Of a stretch of DNA of 51,838 nt, positions 17,438 through 25,220 are shown piece by piece; position 1 is the stretch's first letter, and each line of letters starts with the position of its first letter. Below the pieces are notes generated by a model. The model saw only the letters and a list, made by a program, of their open reading frames with translations, was not told where the DNA came from and did not search any database. The stretch is from Actinomycetes bacterium (GTDB taxonomy: Bacteria; Actinomycetota; Acidimicrobiia; Acidimicrobiales; Ilumatobacteraceae), in assembly GCA_025358125.1 (NCBI GenBank), contig JANYKS010000061.1, forward strand, positions 1 through 51,838, read 5' to 3'. Position numbers and translations under genes: made by a program.

Positions 17438-19166
17438 TGTCGCGATCGGACGGTTCGGCCGTCAGTGATCGGATTTGGGTGGCGGACATGGAGCCGAGCG
17501 AGCGGTATCCGCTCTACACGCGTGGCAACACCGGCGAGGTGTTCCCTCACGTGCTGTCGGCGCTCGGCGGCACACTGATGGGCGACGACGTCGGACGGGC
17601 GCAGATGGAGGTGTTCCGCGAGATCGGGTTCGTGACCCCACGCGATATCGACGGCATCAGGTTGGGGACGGGCGTGTTCGGCGGCTACCTCTACGGCAAC
17701 GGCTCGCTCGCCCGGATCATGGGCGTGCGCACACCCGGCATGAACGCAACGACCAGCGACGAGCAGGTGTTCGGCAAGGTCGAGGGACTGCCTCCTTATC
17801 GACCGGCGAAGGGCGACCGCAACCTGCTCGCGACCGCTCGCGTGACCATCTTCTTGATGAAGATCCTCCGCGATCCTGATCTGGCGCCGCTCGACCGGGC
17901 GCGGGCCGACGCGCAGGCGTGGGTGGTCTCGATGCCCGACCCCGCCACGGCAGCCGACGACGAACTGCTCGCCTTCGTGGCCGACTATCCCCAGCGCCTC
18001 GCTGCGAGCATGAAGCGGCTGCTGTACTTCAGCATGATCGCGGCCGGGCCTCGCGCCGTGCTCGACAAGGTGATCGACCGGCCCGGTCTGAAGGCGGGCC
18101 TCGCCAACCGGCTGGTGAGCGGCATCGATGACGTCGACTCGGCCCGGATCGCCCAGGAGCAGTGGGCACTGGGCGCGTCGTTGCCGGCGACGCCTCGCTG
18201 ATGGCCATGTTCGATGCCGGTCTCGACGGGATGAGCGACCGCATCACCGGGACGGCGCTCGACGAGCCGCTCCAGCGGTTCCTCGCCAGGTTCGGCCATC
18301 GCGGCAACGACGAGTACGAGCTCGCCGCACCGGCATGGGTGATGGATCCCCGCCCGGTTCTCGCGGCGATCGACCGGCTTCGCCACGTCCCCGACGAACG
18401 GGCGCCCAACCTCGCCATGACTCGGCTAGCCGCCGATCGTGCCGCCGCCGAGGCCGAGACAACCAGAGACCTGCGGTGGCCGCGGCGCGCCCTGGTACTT
18501 CGGGCCGCAGCCGTCTCACGTGCCGGATCGGTCGGCCGCGAACGCGCCAAGGACATCCTGGTGCTGGAGAACCTGGGCGTCCGACGTGCACTCCACGAAC
18601 TGGTCCGGCGGGCCGCCGAGCGCGGCGGGCCCACCGATCCCCGACTCGCCTTCTGCGTCACCATCGACGAACTCCAGCGCTTTGTGGCCGACCCTGCCTC
18701 GTTCGCCGACGTAATCGCCGAGCGAGCCGCACTGGAGCGCTACCTGAACGACCGCGAACCACCGATCTGGTTCGAGGGCCACATCCCCGACCCGCAGACC
18801 TGGCCGGTGCGGCGCCCGCCTGACACGACCCGCGCAGCCCCGCCGTCGGGAACTCAGTTGAGCGGCATCGCCGTCAGCGGCGGAGTCGCGGCCGGACCGG
18901 CCAGGGTGATCGCCGATCCAGGCGACCCACGAGGTTTGGAGCCCGGCGAGATCCTCGTCTGCGCGATCACTGACCCCAGCTGGACACCGCTCTTCCTCGT
19001 GGCCGCGGCTGTCGTCTGCGACACCGGCGCCATGCAGAGCCACGCCTCCATCGTTGCCCGCGAGCTCGGGATCCCCGGCGTGATGAGCGTCCTCAACATC
19101 GCCGCCCTCGCCGATGGCACCTGGCTCGAAATCGACGGAAACACCGGCACGATCCATATCCGCTGA
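17437..19166 (+). pseudogene. PEP-utilising (PEP synthase-like) protein, split by one frameshift
   Basis: Two overlapping frames make one protein of about 575 residues. The first half begins MSRSDGSAVSDRIWVADMEP and ends in IAQEQWALGASLP. The second half resumes as GRVVAGDASLMAMFDAG and ends with the PEP-utiliser swivelling domain (TGAMQSHASIVARELGIPGV, catalytic His). One missing base in GGCGCG near 18171-18176 restores the frame. A GTG at 18162 could start a separate second gene by coupling, but sequence continuity across the break favours a frameshift (or sequencing error). There is no ATP-grasp domain, so it is not full PEP synthase. The family function is poorly defined. Confidence 0.75.
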
Positions 19167-19384
19167 CGTCTCCCACGACTACTGCCGTCGCGGACGCGCC
19201 CTCGCTCGACGAACGGCACTCATCTACGTCGTCACGTCGCGAGCGCCGCGCGATTGGTCGCGGCGACGTAAATTTCGGGTCCTCTCACTGCCCCTACTCA
19301 GAGGTCAGCCGCGCCCGGGTCGGCTCTCCTCACCGAGCGCGCTCTGTCCTGTGTCCTGTGGCGCCGGTCCAGTGGTGTTGGTGC

Positions 19385-19602
19385 TGGGCCGGTCCCGTCA
19401 ACGGCGCGGGACGAAAGAAGGCGGTCGTTGCCGATCCGGGTCTGGCCGACGCGATTGAAGCGTTGGCCGAACCTGATGCGAAGGGCGATCCGGAATCGCC
19501 GATGCGGTGGACGTTGAAGTCGACCCGCCAGATTGCGGAGGCGTTGAGTGTGCCTGGTCATCGGGCTAGCAGCCGGACGGTGGCTCATGTGATGGTGGAC
19601 GA
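19385..19602 (+). pseudogene. ISAzo13-family transposase N-terminal fragment
   Basis: The frame reads GRKKAVVADPGLADAIEALA, then EPDAKGDPESPMRWTLKSTR and QIAEALSVPGHRASSRTVAH, the conserved start of ISAzo13-type transposases. It is cut off by the tRNA-like repeat at 19603. No terminal repeats or catalytic core remain. Confidence 0.7.
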
Positions 19603-19673
19603 ACGGTCGCAGGTTCGAATCCTGACGCAGCACACTGACGCAGCACACTGCCGCAGCGCACTGCCGGGGGCGC
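19603..19673 (+). repeat. Displaced tRNA-Arg 3' segment (att-like), with 13-bp tandem repeats inside
   Basis: 19603-19624 is identical to 12268-12289 (variable loop plus T arm to CCTG). Then ACGCAGCACACTG occurs twice (19625-19650), with a third degenerate unit (19651-19663), followed by CCGGGGGCGC, the tRNA acceptor strand. So a tRNA 3' end is split by a three-unit 13-bp array. It is the likely far boundary of the island. Confidence 0.75.
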
Positions 19674-19762
19674 GTTCTGCTCGCGTCGCGTAACTTTGCG
19701 GCGCGCGGATCTACCCTTATTCCGCGCCGGATCCGAAATACGCGAAGCGAGCAGAACGCGCC
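19669..19762. repeat. 94-nt imperfect palindrome
   Basis: Perfect 16-bp arms GGCGCGTTCTGCTCGC / GCGAGCAGAACGCGCC enclose 62 nt. Inside are nested pairs CGCGTA/TACGCG and GGCGCG/CGCGCC. It starts within the acceptor end of the displaced tRNA segment and lies downstream of the amine oxidase gene. It could act as a bidirectional terminator, REP-like element or recombination site; there is no T-tract. Confidence 0.65.
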
Positions 19763-19843
19763 GAACGCCGCCATCGCATCCGCAAACGCAAGCGCCAGAT
19801 CAGGCGCATCGGCTCGCACCATTGCTGAGACGACGCCTTTTGA

Positions 19844-21073
19844 CTAGTGGGCCGACGCAAGCTCGGTGGCCACGCGCAGTCCCGACCGAGTCGCACCTTC
19901 CAGTCCGCCCGGGCCCACCCGATCGTCGGTGTGTTCGCCGGCGAAGAACACACGGCCGCCGAGCGGTCGCTGCACGTGAGGCAACACGCGAGTGCGTTGA
20001 TCGCCGAGTGGGGCGCGCACGACCACGCGCGTCAGTTCGTCGCGGGTCCAGCTGTGGCTCAGCTGGCCGGTGCGTGTCACCGCCGTCCCGGTGAGCGCGG
20101 TCACCGAAGCATCGAACGCGGCAAACACCGATTCGTCGATCACCGCCGGCTCGGCGTCGCCGCCCAGCAGCGATGACACGGACACCGCATCGCCGGACTG
20201 GTGAGCGGACTGCTCCACGATCCACGGCGGTGTGCCGTCGGTGAAGCAACCGTGGCCAACCGCCGCAGACACGGCGTCACGCTCGGCGTACTGCACGATG
20301 ACCTTCGCAGCGGTGCCGTAGGTCAGCTCCGACAGGGCGATGACCTTCTCCGCGGGCAGGGCTGGCCAGAAGCCGATGCCGATGGTAAGCGGCCCGGGTA
20401 CGGCAACGACGACGGCGTCGGCCTGCAAGACGTTGTGGTCGGTCTCGACGCGAACGCCCGGCCCGCTCCAGTCGATCAATCGAACACGTTGACCGAGGCG
20501 GATGTCGAGGCGCTCCGCCAGCCGTTTGGCGAGCAGGTCATTCCCGCCGACGATGCGGTACGAATCGCTGCCATGGCTGAGCTGCCGGGCAAACTCGGCG
20601 GCATCGGCATGACGGAGTGATGTGACGGGCGTGTATTGCGCGAAGCTGACGAGGAAGGACCGGACATCGCGGGGAGCGTGAACGCGGCTGGACCACGCCT
20701 CCAAGTTCTCGAACGGCTCGGGCGGCGAGTCCGTGTACGCCGTCGTGAGCCATCCGGTGATCGCTCGCCGCTCGGGTTCGTTGAGCCGTCGCGACCCGAA
20801 CAACATCGGCGGCGCGGAGGGATCGAAATACCCGCAGGCGACAGCGTCGAGCTCGAGCTCGCGGGTCAGCCCGAGCACGTGTTCGTGACCGGCGTACATC
20901 GTCTCGGCACCCAACTCGCCGAATTGGTCGGCGGCGAGTTGGCCGTGCACAGTCCACAGGCGGCCACCGACGCGGTCGCGTGCTTCCAGCACGACGACGT
21001 CGTCGCCACTGTCGCGACGGCGACTTGCAGCAACAAGACCGGAAAGGCCGGCACCCACGACCACCACTCTCAT
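19844..21073 (-). CDS. FAD-dependent amine oxidase (monoamine oxidase family)
   Basis: 409-residue flavoenzyme. The Rossmann motif VVVVGAGLSGLVAASR starts at residue 2, followed by VLEARDRVGGRLWTV (family GG-R motif). The C-terminal FAD clamp is FFAGEHTDDRVGPGGLEGA. Family members oxidise primary or secondary amines to imines with H2O2. The start is placed at the ATG directly before the Rossmann motif; a longer reading upstream adds 19 unconvincing residues. The gene faces away from the island and seems intact. The substrate cannot be inferred. Confidence 0.85.
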   Translation of the reverse strand: MRVVVVGAGLSGLVAASRRRDSGDDVVVLEARDRVGGRLWTVHGQLAADQFGELGAETMYAGHEHVLGLTRELELDAVACGYFDPSAPPMLFGSRRLNEPERRAITGWLTTAYTDSPPEPFENLEAWSSRVHAPRDVRSFLVSFAQYTPVTSLRHADAAEFARQLSHGSDSYRIVGGNDLLAKRLAERLDIRLGQRVRLIDWSGPGVRVETDHNVLQADAVVVAVPGPLTIGIGFWPALPAEKVIALSELTYGTAAKVIVQYAERDAVSAAVGHGCFTDGTPPWIVEQSAHQSGDAVSVSSLLGGDAEPAVIDESVFAAFDASVTALTGTAVTRTGQLSHSWTRDELTRVVVRAPLGDQRTRVLPHVQRPLGGRVFFAGEHTDDRVGPGGLEGATRSGLRVATELASAH

Positions 21074-21296
21074 CGGGATCTCACCGTTCGCCGCCGTGGT
21101 GCATCGTGCTGCGATCTGCGTCGGGGACACGCCCAGAATGTTCCTGCGGAACAGCGCCGATCGTCAGCAGCCCAGGTCGGCACACAACGAAGGCGCTTGT
21201 GCCGGGGATCCTGTCTCTGTTCGGCCGCTGGCTCGGAGTTGTGGGCCGGGGCTGCTGACGACGGCTGAGGTAGCGGCGAGGGCTTGGCGGCGTTGG

Positions 21297-22094
21297 TCAC
21301 CGGCGGCGAGGCGCCATGCGCCAACCGGCGGCGAAGGAACCGGCCGCGAGTGCGACTGTGCCAGCAGCCGCTGTGGTGCGGCGAACCACGGTCTTGGTCT
21401 TGCGGGCGAAGATGACGATGGGCCAGCCGCGCGCGATCGCGATCGCGTTGAGTCGTTTGTCAGGGTTGACCGCGACAGGATGGCCGACTGCTTCGAGCAT
21501 CGGCAAGTCGCTGACGGAGTCGGAATAGGCGTAGCACTGGCCAAGGTCGAATGATTCCCGGCGGGCGACCTCGCGTATCGCGTCGACCTTGCCAGCGCCG
21601 TAGCAGAACGGGCCGGCGAGCTTGCCGGTGTACAGACCGTCGACGACTTCGGAAATCGTGCCGATGCCGTCGGTCATCCCCAACGCTTTGGCGAGTGGTT
21701 CAACGAGTTCTTTCGGGGAGGCCGACACAATGTACGTGGCGCGACCGCTGCGCCGATGAATCTCCAGGAGCTTCTTGGATTCAGGTCGGACGCGTCCAAG
21801 TAACCGCGGTACGATCGCCTCGTTGAGTCCGATCAGATTTTCCTGATCGACACCTGTCACCGCTCCGAGGATTCGTTGGCGGACGCCATCGGCCACGTTG
21901 CCGCCGCGGTCACCGCGCAGCTTGAACGCAATGGCACCAACCGCGTCCCGAACAAATTGGCGAGTCGGCAGCATCTTGGCCCGCCACGCGGACACACCAA
22001 ACACGAAAGCAGAAGAACCGCTGATCAGAGTGCGGTCGAGATCAAAGAACGCCGCAGCAGGCCCGCTGTGCTCGAGTTGGCTCGACTCACTCAT
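21297..22094 (-). CDS. HAD-IB family phosphatase (SerB-like) with C-terminal hydrophobic tail
   Basis: 265-residue haloacid-dehalogenase phosphatase. Motif I is FFDLDRTL (nucleophile Asp18, acid Asp20), motif II YIVSASP, motif III Lys in GKVDAI, and motif IV YSDSVSDLPML. This arrangement matches subclass IB, related to phosphoserine phosphatase and to the HAD domains of actinobacterial lysophosphatidic-acid enzymes. The last 40 residues include a basic stretch and a hydrophobic helix (AAAGTVALAAGSFAAGW), so it may be membrane-attached. A TAGCGT hexamer 9 nt before the ATG suggests a leaderless start. Confidence 0.85.
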   Translation of the reverse strand: MSESSQLEHSGPAAAFFDLDRTLISGSSAFVFGVSAWRAKMLPTRQFVRDAVGAIAFKLRGDRGGNVADGVRQRILGAVTGVDQENLIGLNEAIVPRLLGRVRPESKKLLEIHRRSGRATYIVSASPKELVEPLAKALGMTDGIGTISEVVDGLYTGKLAGPFCYGAGKVDAIREVARRESFDLGQCYAYSDSVSDLPMLEAVGHPVAVNPDKRLNAIAIARGWPIVIFARKTKTVVRRTTAAAGTVALAAGSFAAGWRMAPRRR

Positions 22095-22103
22095 CTCGAA
22101 CCG

Positions 22104-22109
22104 ACGCTA
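22104..22109 (-). promoter_or_regulatory. -10 hexamer of leaderless HAD gene
   Basis: TAGCGT on the minus strand ends 9 nt before the ATG at 22094; no Shine-Dalgarno sequence is visible. Confidence 0.4.
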
Positions 22110-22312
22110 TCTCGGTCAAGTTATGAACCGCCCCGGGTGTGGTGCCCGTAGCGTGCAAATACTATTTTTGACGATGACTGAACGGTGGAGCAGCTCGGCA
22201 GTGATGCCGTCGGGGCGCGCTTGAAGGCAGTCCAGGGGGGCCGCAACGGGGTCTCCCACATCGAAGGTCGCCAATGGCGTGTCCGCAAGAGTCTCAGCCT
22301 ATGCTCGCGGCG

Positions 22313-22891
22313 ATGACCGCGCCACGGACGCCCGATCCTTACTGTCGGCTGCCGATTCCGCGCCTTTCCAGCGTTCCCGAGCTCGATCCTGAGCTGCAGG
22401 CCCGGGTCGATCGGGGGGCGGATCCTGTCGAGCACGGTTTGTTCGGCTGGGCGCCGGAGCACTTCAAGCGGTGGCTCGCCTTCGAGACGCCGTTGCGGTT
22501 CAAGGGCAAGGTCGAGTTACGCACCAAGGAGATCGCCCGCCTCCGGATCGCCCGCCTCAACGAGTGCCACTATTGAAGCAACGGACGTTTTCTGTCCCGG
22601 TCGGGAGAGCAATACGTCGAGGAGGAACTGGCCGATGCGGTGATGGACGGCGAGATCGACGATCCGCGGTTGACGCGACGCGAGCGGGCAGCGCTCGCGT
22701 TCGCTGACCGCTTCTGGAACGACCACAATGCCATCGACGATGAACTCTTCGCCGAGATCATGCACGAGTTCAGCCCTGAAGAGTTCATCGAGCTGGCCAT
22801 GTCGGTCGCCCAGTACATCGCCATGGGCAAGGTCATCGCCATGCTGGGCATCCCCAATCCGCTCTTCCGAGACCACGTTCACGACAACTGA
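22313..22891 (+). CDS. Carboxymuconolactone decarboxylase/AhpD-like protein with in-frame TGA (candidate selenoprotein)
   Basis: One frame runs 192 residues if the TGA at 22574-22576 is read through. Upstream reads TKEIARLRIARLNECHY and downstream SNGRFLSRSGEQYVEEELAD, continuing to LTRRERAALAFADRFWND. This is the CMD/AhpD fold, in which a CxxC pair acts as peroxidase or disulfide catalyst. The TGA falls exactly at the second cysteine (Cys85-His-Tyr-TGA88). The 105 sense codons after TGA are open, well conserved and without any other lesion. A GGUC-capped hairpin follows the TGA, and a terminator-like hairpin follows the second stop. Candidate starts are ATG 22274, 22301 and 22313. The alternative is a recent Cys-to-stop mutation; no Sec machinery is visible in the window. 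Confidence 0.6.
22591..22610 (+). promoter_or_regulatory. Candidate bacterial SECIS-like hairpin after in-frame TGA
   Basis: TCCC (22595-22598) pairs with GGGA (22603-22606), closing a GGTC loop at 22599-22602. CT (22592-22593) and AG (22607-22608) can extend the stem past a G bulge. The loop begins 22 nt after the TGA and with GG, both within what is described for bacterial SECIS elements. The stem is short. A second small hairpin, GGAC/GTCC, lies at 22583-22597 and competes with it. Confidence 0.4.
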
Positions 22892-22915
22892 AACGCCGCG
22901 GCCCGCCGCGGCGTT
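22892..22915 (+). terminator. Perfect hairpin after the CMD-like gene
   Basis: AACGCCGCGG-CCCG-CCGCGGCGTT begins on the base after the distal stop codon. It is a 10-bp perfect stem with a 4-nt loop but no long T-tract. Its place argues that the true gene end is 22891, not the internal TGA. Confidence 0.55.
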
Positions 22916-22919
22916 ATGC

Positions 22920-23536
22920 AGATGCTTGTGCGGGTAGCGTGCGTTCTTGATCACGTGCCACGCCGAAGCCTTCGAATAGAGGGGCGCCGAGCACGGACGG
23001 GACACCATGGTGAGCGGCGGTTCGTCCGCCGCATTGACGACCGAGAATTCGGTTTCCGACCACCTTTTGCCATCGACAACCGCGCAGGCGAGCAGCCCGC
23101 GACCGTGGGCAAAATTGGCCAGGTTCTTGATACGTGACGCCTTGTCACGAACCGTGCCACCGTCCTCGCCGATCTTGGCCTCGATGATGACCGTCGGTGC
23201 ATCCTCGGGCAGCACGAAGTCTGGGCCGGGTGACAGTCCGAACTTGGCGGCGGCGGCAGATGCGCCGGACGCCCCCGACGGTGTCCGGTAGTACGGGATG
23301 TGTGCGTCGTCGAACAGTTTCGAGATTGGAATCTCGAGCAGGTTGTCGCCCTTCACCTCGCTGTATGCGTCTTGCACCTGACGCCATACGCCTCCGACGT
23401 ATCGCTGGTAGAGGAGCGCAGAGTACGGCACGCCGGCAGCGTCAGCGACAACGGTGACCCATCCGTTGGTCGTATCCCGCTTGTCGAGTTCGTCGCCGTG
23501 GGACGCGGTAGGACGAAACCCGGCGACTCCTGGCAC
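22920..23536 (-). pseudogene. PD-(D/E)xK-type restriction endonuclease-like protein, probably incomplete
   Basis: The minus-strand frame reads YQRYVGGVWRQVQDAYSEVK and ISKLFDDAHIPYYRTP, then LSPGPDFVLPEDAPTVIIEA followed directly by Lys. Asp in PDF and Glu-x-Lys in IIEAKIG form a plausible PD-(D/E)xK nuclease core. Then LANFAHGRGLLACAVVDGKRW resembles restriction-enzyme cores. The frame runs on antisense to the CMD-like gene without a stop until 22517; that tail is not believable. No methyltransferase is nearby. The start (GTG 23536) is weak, so both ends may be lost. Confidence 0.45.
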
Positions 23537-23614
23537 AGCGACCGTGTCGAGAGTCGTTCGACGTGGTGTGATGTGCTGACACTGCGGGTGCTCGGTCGAA
23601 TCCTTGGCACAACG

Positions 23615-24961
23615 TCATGTTCGTTTGACGTATCGGCGTGTCGGGTCGTTGGGACCGGAACCGACTTCGTAGACGAGGCCGAGTTCAACGAGGCGTGTCA
23701 TGCGGGTTCGGGTGGTACGACGGGATCGGCCCAGCGCAACGGTGAGCTCGGCAGTGGACATGCCAGCCGTGCTGGCACGACCCAGTACGTCGAGCAGGGT
23801 TTGTTCGTCTGGGTTGAGTGCGGGTTGGTTGGCGGTCGTGGTGGGAAACGTCACTCGGAATCTGCCGCCGAGTTCTTCGAAGATCGGGGCTGGCAGGCCT
23901 GCGCTGCGAACCTCGTCGAGAATGCGGGCGATGCCGCTGCCCCATTGTTCGATGTAGCCGAGTTCTTTGAAGGTTCGGGCGATGACCCGGTTGCGAATGC
24001 GGGAGATGCCCGACGAGAGGTCTTCCACAGCGAGGCCGTTGGGGAGCAGGCCAGGGTTCTCGATTTCGAGTCGGTCATCGAAGAGGGCTACTCGGATCGG
24101 ACCCCCGTGTTGGCTGTAGTCGGCGTGTACTGCAGCGTTGACGAGCGCTTCGCGGACGGCAACGAGTGGGACGGGACGCTGGACTTCATTGGTGAGGCCG
24201 GTCACGAGGATTCGTCGGGCAAAGTGGCCGTCGATGAAGTCCATCGCATCGCGGACCATGCCGGGCAGCGACGGGCCGGACGTGTCTGTGGTGTCGATGA
24301 TGCGTGTTCGGTTGGTGCCGTCGAAACGGGCGCAGACGATCGTGGCGTCCGGGAACGCCTTGCGGTTGTTGCCGAACAGGACGAGGCCGCCGACCGTAGG
24401 CACGTCATGAGCCTGGTATCTCGTGGTGAGTCCAAGGTTTGCCAGATCGGTGCGACGGACGTGTCGTCTGGTCGAGAACTCGGCAGTGATGACGTCGTAG
24501 GCGAGCGAATCAATCGACTCGGACGGGTAGGGCGATTCGTCGAATGATTCGTGCCGTGCGGAGCGTTGCATCTCAGCGATGAGTTGGGGGTCGGCGCGGC
24601 GATTGGAAGAACCCAGCCGGACGTAGACGGTTCCGTCCGAGCTGAGCTGATGCGGTCGGGAGGGGCTGAGGTGGACGTTGACGACGATGACGTTCGTTGA
24701 TCGCCATCGCACGATGTCGATGTCGGGGATCAGGCTTGGCGAGATGGAGTCGTTGACCAGATTGACGAGCCTGGACTCTGTAAGAAGAGGGTCGGCGAGT
24801 CCGGGTATTGAGCGGTCGTCATCGACACCGATGACCAAGGTTCCTCCGGCGGTGTTGGCAAACGCGGCGAGTGTCCTCAGCAACGGTTTGGGTGACGAGA
24901 GGTCTCGTTTGAACTCGAGCCGTTTACCTTCAGGTTGCGCGAGCATGTTCTCCAACTGCAT
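23615..24961 (-). CDS. AlbA_2 (Schlafen-like) / HATPase_c_4 putative transcriptional regulator
   Basis: 448-residue protein with three parts. The N-terminal AlbA_2 domain (EGKRLEFKRDLSSPKPLLRT, AFANTAGGTLVIGVDDD) is the type named for Schlafen proteins. A central GHKL-ATPase-like segment (VREALVNAAVHADYS, FDDRLEIENPG, NRVIARTFKELGYIEQWGSG) follows, then a C-terminal winged helix (TAGMSTAELTVALGRSRRTT). Proteins of this design are annotated as DNA-binding regulators and are frequent near defence genes. The ATG at 24961 is chosen over an in-frame TTG 21 nt upstream because a promoter with TAGATT and repeated operator-like sites lies directly before it. Confidence 0.8.
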   Translation of the reverse strand: MQLENMLAQPEGKRLEFKRDLSSPKPLLRTLAAFANTAGGTLVIGVDDDRSIPGLADPLLTESRLVNLVNDSISPSLIPDIDIVRWRSTNVIVVNVHLSPSRPHQLSSDGTVYVRLGSSNRRADPQLIAEMQRSARHESFDESPYPSESIDSLAYDVITAEFSTRRHVRRTDLANLGLTTRYQAHDVPTVGGLVLFGNNRKAFPDATIVCARFDGTNRTRIIDTTDTSGPSLPGMVRDAMDFIDGHFARRILVTGLTNEVQRPVPLVAVREALVNAAVHADYSQHGGPIRVALFDDRLEIENPGLLPNGLAVEDLSSGISRIRNRVIARTFKELGYIEQWGSGIARILDEVRSAGLPAPIFEELGGRFRVTFPTTTANQPALNPDEQTLLDVLGRASTAGMSTAELTVALGRSRRTTRTRMTRLVELGLVYEVGSGPNDPTRRYVKRT

Positions 24962-24962
24962 G

Positions 24963-25007
24963 CTCTGCAATCTACTCTGCAAACTCTAACTGTCACAGCT
25001 TGCAGAG
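24963..25007 (-). promoter_or_regulatory. Promoter with three TTGCAGAG operator-like repeats
   Basis: On the minus strand, GTGACA (24991-24996) and TAGATT (24969-24974) are 16 nt apart, and the hexamer ends 7 nt before the ATG. CTCTGCAA occurs on the plus strand at 24963 and 24975 and inverted (TTGCAGAG) at 25000. The sites overlap and flank the -10, suggesting autoregulation by the winged-helix protein (inference). Confidence 0.5.
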
Positions 25008-25009
25008 TC

Positions 25010-25135
25010 CGCGCCACGAGCACGGCCCTCGCCGTTCGGTATCCGTGGAGATGATCCTCGAACCCTTGGCTTCGGGCATGTCGAACGCCGAGGTTCTGGC
25101 TGCTCGACCAGAATCCTTAGGTCGAGATGTCCTCC
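25010..25135 (+). pseudogene. DUF433-like antitoxin remnant
   Basis: The frame reads SVSVEMILEPLASGMSNAEV, similar to the small DUF433 winged-helix antitoxin fold (V-x-x-I-L-E-x-L-A-x-G-x-S-x-E-E-I). It lacks the usual N-terminal G-x-P-x-I-x-G-T-R strand and no toxin gene follows. Weak, based on one segment. Confidence 0.3.
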
Positions 25136-25220
25136 ACCGCGGTCATCGTTCACGGCGCCGTGATGTGTCGACAGGCCGTGTGCTACACATGTGCCGAATC
25201 ATCTCAGACAGGGGTACAGC

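Noticed and set aside
18162..19166. Separate second gene starting at GTG
   Set aside because: The sequence continues the same protein without gap, and a single base restores the frame, so a split gene is more likely than two genes.
22517..22919. C-terminal half of the nuclease-like frame running antisense to the CMD-like gene
   Set aside because: Sequence there is explained by the plus-strand gene and the hairpin after it; the protein similarity ends before it.
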